Positions 1 to 11,340 of a DNA stretch of 64,000 nucleotides are shown here, piece after piece. The DNA comes from Warburgia ugandensis (lineage: Eukaryota > Streptophyta > Magnoliopsida > Canellales > Canellaceae). A program made the position numbers and the translations under genes. Under the pieces are notes generated by a model. The model had not been told where the DNA came from and did no database searches. It saw only the letters and a program-made list of their open reading frames with translations. The stretch lies in assembly GCA_035236585.1 (NCBI GenBank), contig CP141139.1, positions 18,430,990 to 18,494,989 on the forward strand, given 5' to 3'. How positions within the stretch are numbered: position 1 is the first letter of the stretch; the number at the start of each line of letters is the position of its first letter.

Positions 1-100
1 CTAAAGCCAGACGAAAATCTCCAAATGCAATACTATCTTAATAAATACTAATGTTTTGTCCTCTAACATTGTTGTTAATAGAACACTGAAATGGGATGAG

Positions 101-947
101 ATTAATTTCCCATAGTCTTGGCAATTAACTGAAGTTGTTCCTTCAACATAAGTAATTGATCAAAATCTAGATCAAATTATCGTAATAGAAGATGGTGATG
201 TAGAAATTAGATTTAATACTAGAAGATCTTTTATATTGCCTTGGATCACTTCCTGTTCTTCTAGATCATCTAGACTTTTTGCTAATCATAATAGGCCAAA
301 GTCGAGTTCAATAGAAGAACTCAGAATTTCTGAAAATAATGTGGCTCATCCGATCTACAAAAGATCGCAGGATAATAATCATACTCCATCTGAGATGGAT
401 TTCAATGTCAGATTTTATGGATTTTAGTCCTAGAAGTAAACTCATAAAAATAATAAGTGATGAATTTGAATTAAATAAACATAAGGAGTTTAGAAATTGG
501 TACTTTAAAAAATTGTAAAGAAGATTTTTAATTCCCGCAATCTTGGAAGTTAACTGAAGCTGTTCCTCCAAGACAAAGAACTAATCAAAATTTGGATCAA
601 ATTATCCAAATAGAAGATGGTGATGTAGAAATCAGATTTAATACTAAAAGATCTTTTAGATTGCCTAGGATCAGTTCCTGTTCTTCTAGATAATCTAGGC
701 CTTCTACTGACACAATAGGCCAAAGTTGAGTTCAATAGAAGAACTTAGAATTTCTGAAAATAATGTGGTTCATCCGTTCTACAAAAGATCGTAGGATAAT
801 AATCCTACTCCATCTAAGATGGATTTCAATGTCTGATTTTATGGATTTTAGTCCTGGAAGTAAACTCATAAAAATAATAAGTGATGAATTTGAATTAGAT
901 AAACATAAGGAGTTTAGAAATTGGTAATTTAAAATTTGTAAAGCAAG
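101..947 (+). repeat. Tandem duplication of about 424 bp inside the pararetrovirus
   Basis: Positions 101-524 and about 525-947 are two diverged direct copies. Matching landmarks sit 423-426 bp apart, for example the AACTGAAG block at 127 and 552 and the ATAAGGAG block at 481 and 904. Both copies read as the same stretch of polyprotein and carry their own stops. The copies differ by scattered substitutions and small indels, so the duplication is old or joined two already different copies. Confidence 0.85.
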
Positions 948-1320
948 TTTATAGTTTTACAAAGAAGAATTTTATAAACATCTAAATAAAACTCAAACTC
1001 CAACATTCTTTGTTCCTTGGCTCCTCGAAACATATCTGAGTAATGAGCTCAATACAATTAGACAATGGAAAACAAATGAAGGAGAAAAAATCTCTTCTAT
1101 TTTTCCTCTAACATATGCACTTAAATTGCCTGTAGATAATAGAACTCTTGAATCTGCAGCATACTGTAAAATTATAGACTTTCAAGATTTATCAGATTTA
1201 TTAATATTAATAAAATAGAATAATTATACAGACCTGTTTCTACATATCGTAGGTGAAAAAATGATAAAAATTGATGATGGAATTAATAAAATCCTAGATC
1301 ATATAAATGAAGTTAGATAG
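525..1320 (+). pseudogene. Pararetroviral polyprotein, N-terminal (movement-protein side) remnant
   Basis: This stretch reads in pieces as a hydrophilic protein upstream of the coat-protein and zinc-knuckle region, which is where the movement protein lies in caulimovirid polyproteins. The best stretch is about 1005-1215. I see no unmistakable catalytic or structural motif, so the assignment rests on position only. In-frame stops (for example about 1216-1218 and 1318-1320) break the reading. It follows directly from the second copy of the local tandem duplication. Confidence 0.45.
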
Positions 1321-1389
1321 AGGAGAGAACTTATGATAAGACAGAACCATCAATCAAACCTCCTCCTAAAATAAAAAAACTTCAATATG

Positions 1390-2640
1390 GAAAATGACAC
1401 CGAAGAAATTATCAAAACAATTAAGGATAAACTTGGTAGTCTGAATCATAATACCCTTTCAAGTAATGAATCAGAGAGAGAAGAAGAAAATATGGATTGT
1501 GAAGATATCTCTGAAGGAGAAGTTCTCCAAATTTAAAACCAATTTCTCTCATATAAATAAACTTAAAAGAGACCCAAGGAGACTTGATAGGTTTTATTAC
1601 AAAAGACCAACCCCAGAAAATGTGTTAATTAAGGAGAATGATGTTCACATCTAGAATGAATATAGGGCCAATTCAATCTATGAATGAATATAGATGGAAT
1701 GATGGATAACCAAATCGTTCAAATGATGCACAGGCTTTTGATGTTTTCAACTGTCTATAAGTAGAAAGGTAATACCAAAAAAAATAATGCCCTTATGATT
1801 ATCACTGGGTTTATTGGAAATCTTAAAGGATGGTGAGATAATTATATCTCCCCAACTTAGTGAGATGAAATTCTTAATACAGTCAAAGTGGAATCCCATT
1901 CTAGCAAACAAAGAGAGGATGCAGTTTATTCGTTGGTTTGCAAACTTCTTGAACACTTTATTGGGGGTATCCAAACCCAATTTGACAATTTTGGGGCACT
2001 CCTCTAGAATCTTAGATGTCCTTCTTTAACACATTTTAGGTGGAAGTAGAAGTTCATAGAAGGACTTCCAAACCTATTTGCAAGTAGAGTTAAAAATACT
2101 CTTAAATCAAAGTTTAACAGAAGTATTCCATATGTGCAACTTTCTTATGGTCAATTAATTCACTCATGCATTAATGAAGGGGTTGCTCTTTGTAATGAAA
2201 TTAGATTAAGAAATCAGGTTAAAAAGGAAAGAATTATAGAGAAAAAACCAATTAAGAGAATTTTGTCAACAATTTACAATTGATGCCCCCAAGATCAAGT
2301 GCCAAATAAAGGTAAAACCAAACAGTCAAAAATCAATAAGAAATGCACCTATAAGAAGAATAGAAACCCTAAGAAATTCAAATCTAAAAATAAGCCTTAT
2401 AATAAAAAAAAGCTAAATCTAAAGCCAAATTTTACAAATGCGAAAAAACTTGGTCATTATGTTAATAGATGTTGGACTAAGAAGAAAATTGAGGAACTTG
2501 AAATAGACGAAGAATTAAAAAAGTCTCTATGTAAAATAATGCTGAATTCTTCTGAATTAGAGCTATCTAATAATATGGACTTTGAATCTTCGTCTTCCTC
2601 TTATTCTGAAAATGAAAATTGTTGTGGATAGTGTAATACA
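1390..2640 (+). pseudogene. Pararetroviral coat protein and CCHC zinc-knuckle remnant
   Basis: Open blocks at 1814-2029 and 2299-2631, with connecting frames, read as a coat-protein-like region. It ends in a strongly basic Lys/Asn-rich stretch (about 2299-2440), then a zinc-knuckle-like part, then an acidic Ser/Glu-rich tail (about 2540-2625). The knuckle is split: its first cysteine is in one frame near 2438, while the Gly-His and final Cys half (KLGHYVNRC, about 2446-2472) is in another. A small indel therefore destroyed the CCHC motif. Basic region, knuckle and acidic tail in this order are typical of caulimovirid capsid proteins. Several stops lie upstream between 2026 and 2290. Confidence 0.7.
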
Positions 2641-2850
2641 CTGAAAGATAATGAAAACTCTGACTGCTGAAAAGCTATAATTGAAATGAATAATTTATCT
2701 ATTAATGTTCTTTCTCAATCTCAACAAGATCTCCTTGACAGAATAGACAAAATTGAAGACAAAAAAAATTAAAAGAATTATTTTTTAAAAATAATAACTT
2801 CTTCAAAAAATAAAGAACACAAATATGTTGATACAAATAATGTCTATAAA

Positions 2851-3141
2851 ATGTCCAAAGTTACTAGAAGATTAAGTAATTGGCCTACAATTAGTGTCAA
2901 TATTACTATTCAAGGTCTTAAAAGAGAGGTTAATAATCTTAAATTAGAAATCATTTTGTTAAAGAATGAAAACAGTCTCTTAGGTAGAAGGATTACATAC
3001 TTAGAAGAAAAGAAAGCACTCCAAATTGGGAAAACTTCTAAGAAGGATATAATTGAACCCTCGCCACCACAGTACCACTTAATAAGACAAGTTACTACTG
3101 AAAAATGGTGTATTAATATTACCATAACTGTTGGAACATAA
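2851..3141 (+). pseudogene. Pararetroviral coat-to-protease linker with predicted coiled coil
   Basis: An open stretch of about 96 codons between the zinc-knuckle debris and the protease. Its middle (about 2911-3015) has regularly spaced leucines and isoleucines with alternating Lys and Glu, which suggests a coiled coil. It ends at a stop about 30 nt before the protease DSG motif. No enzyme motif is visible and the role is not known. The first codons may not be the true start, since this was probably internal to a polyprotein. Confidence 0.5.
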
Positions 3142-3456
3142 TGGTATAACTCAGACCTTATCGCCCTTGTGGACAGTGGTGCGAACATTAGTTGCATCCG
3201 AGAAGGTCTTGTTCCAACAAAATATTTTGAAAAGACATGTCAAAGCTTGACTTCAGCAAGTAATAATAAACAAAAGATTAATTATAAGCTTAATAATGCC
3301 ATGGTATGTAATAATGGAATTTGTATTCCTACTCCTTTTCTCCTAGTTAACGATTTGCATCACCATGTCATTTTACAAATATGTTTCCTGCATAATATTA
3401 TGCCACTTGATAAAATTAATCAATCTAGAATATATTTTTCCAAAGAAGGAAAATAA
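3142..3456 (+). pseudogene. Pararetroviral aspartic protease remnant
   Basis: The reading Leu-Val-Asp-Ser-Gly-Ala begins at about 3166, with the catalytic DSG at 3172-3180, the hallmark of a retropepsin-type protease that cleaves the viral polyprotein. About 95 codons remain open to a stop at 3454-3456. The domain lies immediately upstream of the reverse transcriptase, as in all caulimovirids. The reading continues in frame after that stop (about 3457-3670) as the protease-to-RT spacer, so the stop is a point lesion and not the natural end. Confidence 0.8.
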
Positions 3457-3699
3457 TTCTCTTTCAGATTTCTAACAGATACGAAAATACATCTGTTAAA
3501 TGAAGTCAAAAGAATTCTTCTTAAAGAACAACAGATAAATTTTATAAAAAAAGAAATTGTTTATAAAGACGTGTCTAATAATCTTCAAGACAAAACTTTT
3601 CAATCTAAGAACAAGACTTTGCTCAATCATTTCCTTGATAATCTTTGTAATGATATACCTAATGCTTTCTAGGATAGAAGAGCTCATATGGTCAGTCTA

Positions 3700-4540
3700 C
3701 CTTACATTGATTCATTCAATGAAGAACAAATTCTGACAAAGGCTAGACTAGCTCAAATGAGCTCTCAATACATTGAATTATGTAAATGAAATTACTGATA
3801 TTGTTAATAATAAACTAATCAGATCATCCTCATCCCATGGAGTTGTACAACTTTTTATGTCAATAAATCGACAGAAAAAGAAGGAGGAAAACCTAAGTTA
3901 GTAATAAACCACAAACTACTTAATAGAGTCCTCAAATGGATCAAGTATTTGATTCCTAATGAAAGGGATCTTCTTAATAGGTTGCAAGGAGCAGTAATAT
4001 TCTTGAAATTTGATCTCAAATCTAATTACTAGCAAATACAAATCCATGAAAGTGACAGATACAAAACTACTTTCACAGTTCCTTTGGGTAATATGAATGG
4101 AATGTTATGCCATTTGAACCCAAAAAAACCCATCAAAATTCAAAAAAATTATGAATGAAATATTCAACCCATATGGATAGTTCATCATTACTTATATTGA
4201 TGATGTTCTTATTTTTTCGAGGTCTATTGATCAACATTTCAAACACTTAGAAATATTCAAGTGGTTGGTCAAGAAAAATGGTCTTGTCCTTTTGGCTCCA
4301 AAAATGAAGCTTTTTAATGAGAAAATTTTATTTTTAGGACATAACATTTTCAGGGAAGAATAGTTCCGATACAAAGAAGTATTGAATTTGCTTCAAAATT
4401 TCCTGATGAAATTTTGGATAATAAACAATTTTAAAAATTCCTTGGGTCTCTTAATTATATCTCTTATTGCTATCATGATCTTGTTAAAGATACATCAATT
4501 CTTTTCAATAAACTTCAAAAAAATGCAAAACCATAGACTT
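3700..4540 (+). pseudogene. Pararetroviral reverse transcriptase remnant
   Basis: This domain copied pregenomic RNA into DNA. The fingers part reads at about 3790-3930, with a Lys-Pro-Lys-Leu-Val-Ile block near 3892. Motif A (FDLK) is at 4009-4020 and the catalytic YIDD at 4193-4204. Lesions are clear: a TAG at 4030-4032 just after motif A, a frame change around 4090-4140 before the YIDD box, and more stops between 4230 and 4400. Motif A is in the same frame as the protease and RNase H, while YIDD is one frame off. Identity as a caulimovirid RT is firm; activity is excluded. Confidence 0.85.
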
Positions 4541-4554
4541 CTGAACATACTGAT

Positions 4555-5010
4555 ATGGTTAGAAAATTTAAGTCCAAAGTTAAGACATTACCCTGCTTAA
4601 ACCATGTTAATACTAATTGGTTTAAGATTGTTGAAATTGAGACCTCTGATATTGGTTATGAAGGTATTTTAAAACAACAAAATCCCTCTTCTAATAAAGA
4701 AGAACTTGTATGCTACACTTCTGGTAAGTCGAATGATACTCAGAAAAAATATTCAATAATTAAGAAGGAAATGATTTTTATAGTAAAATGTTTTTCAAAA
4801 TTTCAAGATGATTTATTTAGTAAAAAATTTCTTCTAAGAATTGATTGCAATGCAGCTAAACAAATAATAGAAAAAGATGTGAAAAATATTGTTTCTCAAC
4901 AAATTTTTGCAAGATGGCAAGCTCAATTATCTGTTTTTGATTTTGATGTTAAATATATTATGGGAGAATACAACTCTCTTCTTGACTACCTTATTTGTGA
5001 GTTTTTATAG
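4555..5010 (+). pseudogene. Pararetroviral RNase H remnant
   Basis: A 151-codon open stretch typical of the caulimovirid RNase H: an EIETSDIGYEGIL strand, a YTSGK turn, a KKEM helix carrying the catalytic Glu, a LLRIDC strand with the third acidic residue, and a C-terminal QIFARWQAQLSVFDFDVKY block ending in YNSLLDY. In the first strand the usual Thr-Asp-Ala-Ser pattern is shortened to Thr-Ser, so the first catalytic Asp seems lost. It is the best-preserved part of the element. The stop at 5008-5010 is followed after 5 nt by the next ORF. Confidence 0.85.
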
Positions 5011-5015
5011 GGATC

Positions 5016-6619
5016 ATGAGTAGCTCTGGATGGAGAGAATGGACCACCTTGGATAATATCCGAGGGAGGGGTAGAGGTAGGGATCATGGTAATATCCAGA
5101 CCTCCAAAGACAAGAAATTAATATCTACTCAAGAATATCTAGAACTTAAATAGGAGAATCTTCCAAAGCCAATATTTTGCTTGGGTAATATCCATATTTT
5201 TTATAGTGGGGAAATTTCGCAGATTCAATTTTCTCCTTAGAAAACAATTAAGGAGACTCTACTAATGACAACAGAAAATTATATACAAAAACATCATACT
5301 GACTGTATTTTTTACCTCAATACTAGGGTTCCCCAAATAGGATGACGCTTCTAACCTGTGGGAACTTGCAGAAAAATATATGCAAAGGAATAATATGTAC
5401 CCAATCAAGGCTAGCAAAAGTCAATATCTTTTTGAGAAATTGCTCCATGAAATACAATCAATGGAAATTAACCACTTTTATAATAATAATTGATCAATCA
5501 TAAATTTTAGCAAGATCATAATTAATAAAGTCCTGTATCCACAGGAATGAGATATCAATCCAAATCAATATAAATGGATTGAGGAAAAACAAAGTCAAAG
5601 ATATCCCTATAATTGGTGGGATTATGTTGATGCCATGGCTCTAGTAATGTATCTAGAAAATAATACAAAGAAACATTCATGGTTTCTGAAAATTAATTAT
5701 AAAATAATACATCAGGATATTCCTTCATTGTTTTACCATTGGTGGTAGAAATTTGGCTCCACTCTGGAAATATTGCCAAAAAAGACACAATTACAGGTGG
5801 AATATGCACTTGAAATCAATAATATTCTAGGAAAAGACGTAATTACAGGTCAATGTGAATTAATGTTTTTCACAAAATTTGAAATTCCCTGAATTTGGAA
5901 ATGGTTCATTGTCATATCAAAGGATGAATTAAACCTCCAAGTTTTGAAAAGAATTTATTTTGTCAATGGTGGACAAAATTTAATACTACAGGCAAGGCCC
6001 ATGAAATTTTAAAGGTTATTGAACATAATAAAGCTCTTAAGAATAATATCCCACTTGCCAAATCCTCTTCCTCCGTTGAAGAAATAAAGAAGTTGCTCCA
6101 ACAAAAATATCTGACAGATTCAAAAGATCAAATAATGGACAAATGCATGGATCGCATGAAGAATTAAATTATGGCCTCCTTCAATATCTCATGGAGAGAA
6201 TCATCATTGACAAAATCTCAAGACCATTTGTCTAAATCAAGATCTCAAGATAATATGTCAGAGTATAATGTTCTTTAGGATAGTCAATATCCAAAAGATG
6301 AAAGCTTTGAAGACTACTAGGATGCATCTATGACCGTCCTTTCTCAATTCATCTAGTTTAAGAACAATCGTAGAAATCTATAAGATGAAGAAGACAGGAA
6401 GAATCTTCCAAAGAGTAAATTCAAGCCACCGTTCGAATGACAGGGGACCACTCTTCAACAATGACTCTAGACATCTTTGGTCTAATGACTCAGCATCAAC
6501 TTGTAAGGAGCCTTTTGATGGGTAGGATGTTTGTTTCCAAGAAGAAGAAGAAACCACACATGGGAAGAGGAAACTGAACCAATTAAAGATTTTCCTACTG
6601 TAATTAAGGGAACTTTTCA
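5016..6619 (+). pseudogene. Pararetroviral downstream ORF (ORF2-like), decayed, function unknown
   Basis: An ATG at 5016 begins 5 nt after the RNase H stop. The first 45 codons include an Arg-Gly run (RGRGRGR, about 5067-5087) and end at a TAG at 5151-5153. The same protein clearly continues past many stops. Long readable parts lie at about 5354-5490, 5540-5750 and 5770-5890 and are rich in Trp, Tyr and Asn (for example NWWDYVD near 5612). It does not look like the caulimovirus transactivator as far as I can judge. A second ORF of unknown function here is described for florendoviruses. Arg-Gly runs often bind RNA, but a role here is inference. Confidence 0.6.
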
Positions 6620-6655
6620 CATCACTTAAAACCTAGGCATCACTTAAAACCTAGG
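6620..6655 (+). repeat. 18-bp perfect tandem duplication at the right edge of the pararetrovirus
   Basis: Positions 6620-6637 and 6638-6655 are identical 18-bp units (CATCACTTAAAACCTAGG). They sit where virus-like sequence ends and the microsatellite begins. Confidence 0.9.
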
Positions 6656-6664
6656 CAGTACTTG

Positions 6665-7685
<1,021 letters not shown>

Positions 7686-7689
7686 GGAT

Positions 7690-8060
7690 TAGATTTAGGA
7701 ATGTCATCATCATCAGGACCTTATACTAATTAGGGGTAGGTCACATGAATCTTGTTCATTCATTCCCCTTTATTATTAAGTACCATAGCTTCATTTAGTT
7801 CCAAAGTTTTTAAATATTTTTTTCACCATTTCTATCCACTTTCTTTTGAGCCTTGCTCTTACCTTTTTAGAACCTTCTAGTTTCATTGCCTCACTTCTTC
7901 TAACTAGTGCCGTTTTCGATATTCGTAGGACATGTCCAAACTATCTAAGTCTAATCTCTCTCATCTTGTTATCTATTGATATTATTCCTAAATTTTTTCT
8001 AATATTTTTTTGTGAAGATGTTTTGCCATGGAGACATCTTTGTACACTTTTATACTACTT
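7690..8060 (-). mobile_element. L1-type LINE, 3' end of ORF2 plus 3' tail
   Basis: Read on the minus strand, about 7935-7975 gives IRLR-stop-FGHV, the Leu-Arg-Trp-Phe-Gly-His-Val block near the C-terminus of plant L1-type LINE ORF2 with Trp mutated to a stop. It is followed by a basic stretch (7840-7905, ending RLKRKWIEMVKK) that matches the usual end of that protein. Further downstream on the minus strand (about 7690-7735) is a tail with ATAAGG then GATGATGATG, typical of these LINEs. Frame changes occur near 8000. This is a 5'-truncated dead copy, as most genomic LINEs are. Confidence 0.8.
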
Positions 8061-9880
8061 TCCAAATCAGTGGAGGCACATGCTTTAATTACTTGCCTCT
8101 TAAGAAAATACCTTTTAACCTTTTTATGCAAGACTATATCAGCGTAGAACTCATGTGGGAGCTGGGAATGTTGTCTTTTGTGTTTGAATACTCCGTTATT
8201 AGACACGCGTTCCCGTGCCAATTTAACAAAAAAAAAAGAGGTGCACGTCGGGTCCGCTTTCAAATTGTTTGGCTTCAAAGATCTTGAAAGGGCTGTCCTG
8301 CCGCCCCTGCTTGTATGCAAACGGAAGGCCTAGACTGCCATAAAATTACCGGAAGCCCACTTTCACACGATGGACCCACAAATGCTTATCAGACCTCTCT
8401 ATCTGATTTCTCCATCTTAGAATCATTTACATAACAAACATCATAGTGATTTGATTGGATAAATATAACAGCCGAAAACTTCGAATCATGATTGTTGAAC
8501 GTGGATTGTACTTTAAACAATGATTCCCATCGTCTGTAGCGGAGATCAAAAAATCATTTGTTGTGATTCCAGGCTCATTCAATCCTAGCAGTTTTCAAAA
8601 CGCTAGAAATCCAAGCAAGATAAATTAGATGAACGTGTCCGTTAAGTATCTGGGAGGCCCATCATGCAAAGTGGTGCGCACTGCGGCAAGCAATCGTGGT
8701 GCACGCATCGAATAAAATAGCGTCGATATATTGACAGATGTATCGAATCTTCTCAAGAAGTGAAATGGTATTCGACCAATTTTTACCGGTAAGTTCAATT
8801 TCCCATTCATAACGGTACGGATTGGCTGATATATATTGTTTGTATTGGATCTATCAACCAAAATATAAGATATATTGCACAATATATTTAATATTTTGCA
8901 CAAATTTTTAATTTCAAATTCTCTTATAGTTATTATCTCACAACAATTGATATTTACAACCAATAACTATCTACCAATATAGCCGTATATGTGACAAACA
9001 TGGCAGCTTTATTCCATGCTCCCATGTCTACTTGCTGCAGCCTTTTTTTTTTAAAAGCAAAACGTGCAGCCATCTAGAATCCATTAAAGTTTAATTTCTA
9101 AAAGTTCAAAGAAAATAAGAGGCTAGCCTGAACCGTTGATCTACTTGGCATCCTAAAATAAAGGAGTGAGGATAATGCCTTCGGTAAATGGGATATTGAC
9201 AATCAACACTAAAATATTTCTATTTTTTATTCTTATGTTTCATTGGAAATCTATTTTAAGCTAAGGTCTACTCAATATGGTGTCAAGAAGATCAACAATT
9301 TTGATTGCTAAGTAGGCATATATAAGGCATGACTACTCTTAGAAGTTTTCCTTGAGATAGGATGCCTATAAAGTAGAAAGAAATGGAGTCCATGACTACT
9401 AGTGAAGTACCATGGAATTGGGAGGCATGGCACTAACACTCAACTCAAGCAAAGAATTCAAGACCAAATCAACAAAGGAAATATACATGTTGAAAACAAT
9501 GAGGCATCTACAAGCGAACAATTAGGCAAGAGTATGACACTTGGGTAAACATCTCCTTAGTATTAGAGCTTAATTTGTTTATATATATGAAATAGAAAGG
9601 GATAAAAAGTTTATATATCTTAATGGAATAATTTAGAAATATTTCAAAATTATATCTAATAAAAAAAAATTGGCCAAGTCATTTGCTCAACTCTAGAGGC
9701 ATAAGTAGTAAATTTGTTTTCCCTCAGTATTTCTTTGTTTCATCAATATAGATTATTAGATGAACAACTTAGATCATTGAATAAATTAGACCATTAAGAT
9801 AAGATTACCTCTTTTAGAACTATTTCTACTCTTAGGATTTCTTTATTTATATTAACATAATGATTTATTTGTTTACATTA
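8061..9880. other. Non-coding DNA without a recognised gene
   Basis: Short open frames at 7988-8320 and 8625-8963 on the minus strand have no recognisable motifs. The part at 8625-8990 has a higher density of CG dinucleotides and words such as CCGGTA and CCGTAT, which also occur near 33.2 and 56.3 kb, so it may be an unclassified dispersed repeat. Confidence 0.45.
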
Positions 9881-9884
9881 TTGG

Positions 9885-10640
9885 GATAAGGTCTTGATGG
9901 TGATGATGATGCTAATAGACAATAGATAGACAAATTTGATAACTAAGATGATGTTTGATTGCCAATTTGAAAATGATACAACATGAAGAGATTTTAGAAA
10001 GATACCAAGGAAATGAAAAGAGATTTTATAAAAGGTTAAAGATGAGATACATATTTAAGGATTAATATGTAGCTAAAAAAAGAGGCAAATCCTCAGGTGC
10101 CTATTTATCCAAATAATAACCCTAGATAAGTTTTTAAAACTCAAATATGCTAACATAGCATAGGGGAAAATAGGATTCTAAGTACTCAAAGAAAAACAAC
10201 TTAGAGAGAGAGATTAATTATTTATATTAATGCAGACTATAAGGTATATAGTTTTGATCATTAAGATGAGGTTTATATTTCTCTATTTATAATATAGAGA
10301 TTTATTTATTTAGATGGATAGCTTTGATTACTAATCTATGGTTTGAATCCCCATTTAAAAAGGATACAATATAAAGAGATTTTAAAAAAAGGTCCCTAGA
10401 AATAGAAAGAGATAGTTTACAAAGAGATTTTAGGAAAAGTTAGAGGTGAGAGAGAAATTTAAGGAATTAAGAGGTGGTTGAAAAAAAGAGGCAAATCCTC
10501 CAGGGCCTATTTATCTAACTAAGAAAGCAAGATAAAATTAAAATAATTAATAAATTAAAATACTCTGACATGGCATGTGAAAAATAGGGTTCTAAGTTCT
10601 AAAAAAAAAATGTAATTAGTTTAGTATAGGATAGATATAC
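9885..10640 (-). repeat. Two diverged direct copies of a dispersed repeat (units about 406 bp apart)
   Basis: Segments 9,885-10,180 and about 10,290-10,600 match each other. The AGAGGCAAATCCTC block is at 10,081 and 10,487, and both copies end near an ATAGGRTTCTAAG block (10,170 and 10,585). The reverse complement matches repeats at 60.9-63.9 kb over long stretches, for example the 61,960-62,060 region. The left edge (9,885-9,915) has TTGGGATAAGG followed by a GATGATGATG run, like the 3' tail of the LINEs in this window, so part of it may be a LINE 3' end. No coding potential was found. Confidence 0.7.
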
Positions 10641-10644
10641 AAGG

Positions 10645-11235
10645 AATGATAGATACAAGGGCATGCTTGTATTTTCAATTGGCAAGGGTTCTCTATTAGT
10701 CCATTGGGCAAGAGATTGATAACTCGCTTTCCCTAATATCTTCTAATGTGTCAATTTGAAACATAAAAAGAAAGAAAATCTCACAATTATTGGCAAGTAA
10801 GTCTTTAATGTATTAGAGAAGTTAATGGAAGTGGGGATCTTCTTTAGTGTATTAGAGAGAAGTGGACGATTGAATATGATAAAACTTCACTTCTGACCAA
10901 AATCACACTGAAGTAAGCCTAAGATTCATTATTTAATGCCAGGGAGATGGATTGGATTCACATTTTGACAGCTTGGTCCACATCCATCAATATGGTATGC
11001 CTGGATTTGGATTTTTCTAGTTTTCCAAAATTCACACCACCTTATAATTTGGTTTAGAGCATAAGCTTTGTGGTGTAATTTGCCATTAGCACCTTCACAC
11101 ACCCTCATGCTTTCAAAATCCACAGCAGTTTCTCCTAAAGAAGTGGTGTACTTACATCCAAAGAACTTAAAGTGGAACTTTTTAAATCAAGATGATGATT
11201 CTTTAATTTGCTAGCAAATTTTATTTGTCTCAAAA
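10645..11235. other. Non-coding DNA, nothing recognised
   Basis: No supportable gene or known repeat. A 64-codon minus-strand frame at 10,929-11,123 has no known motif. Confidence 0.4.
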
Positions 11236-11340
11236 TCATTGCAGTTTTTAATCATAGTTTAAAAACATGAAAACTCAACTCAACTAGAAAGTGAGGTGAG
11301 TAGAGTTGATTTAACTCGAAGTAATGCATAGGTGACTCAA
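11236..11340 (-). repeat. Dispersed repeat copy 1 (GAGTCA/ACTCAACTC-rich)
   Basis: The reverse complement of this stretch matches 48,125-48,240 over most of its length: a TTGAGTCACC start, an ACTCAACTCACTTCACTTT-like core and a TTTAAACTATG-like end. LTR E begins exactly at its outer edge (11,341), so the LTR probably inserted into or beside this repeat. Confidence 0.65.

Larger units (their letters stand above)
1..6619 (+). mobile_element. Endogenous pararetrovirus (Caulimoviridae, florendovirus/petuvirus-like), decayed
   Basis: Recognisable products follow in caulimovirid order on one strand: movement/coat-protein side, basic zinc-knuckle debris, an aspartic protease with DSG at 3172-3180, a reverse transcriptase with FDLK at 4009-4020 and YIDD at 4193-4204, RNase H, then a second ORF starting 5 nt after the RNase H stop. 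There is no integrase, which separates it from LTR retrotransposons. One polyprotein plus a downstream ORF of unknown function is how florendoviruses are described, so that genus is the preferred inference; a petuvirus relative is possible. Stops and frameshifts occur in every domain (protease and RNase H share one frame, YIDD lies in another), so it is a fossil that cannot make virus protein. The left end lies outside the window. The right end is taken where virus-like reading stops, just before a short tandem repeat and a TC/AT microsatellite. Confidence 0.88.
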
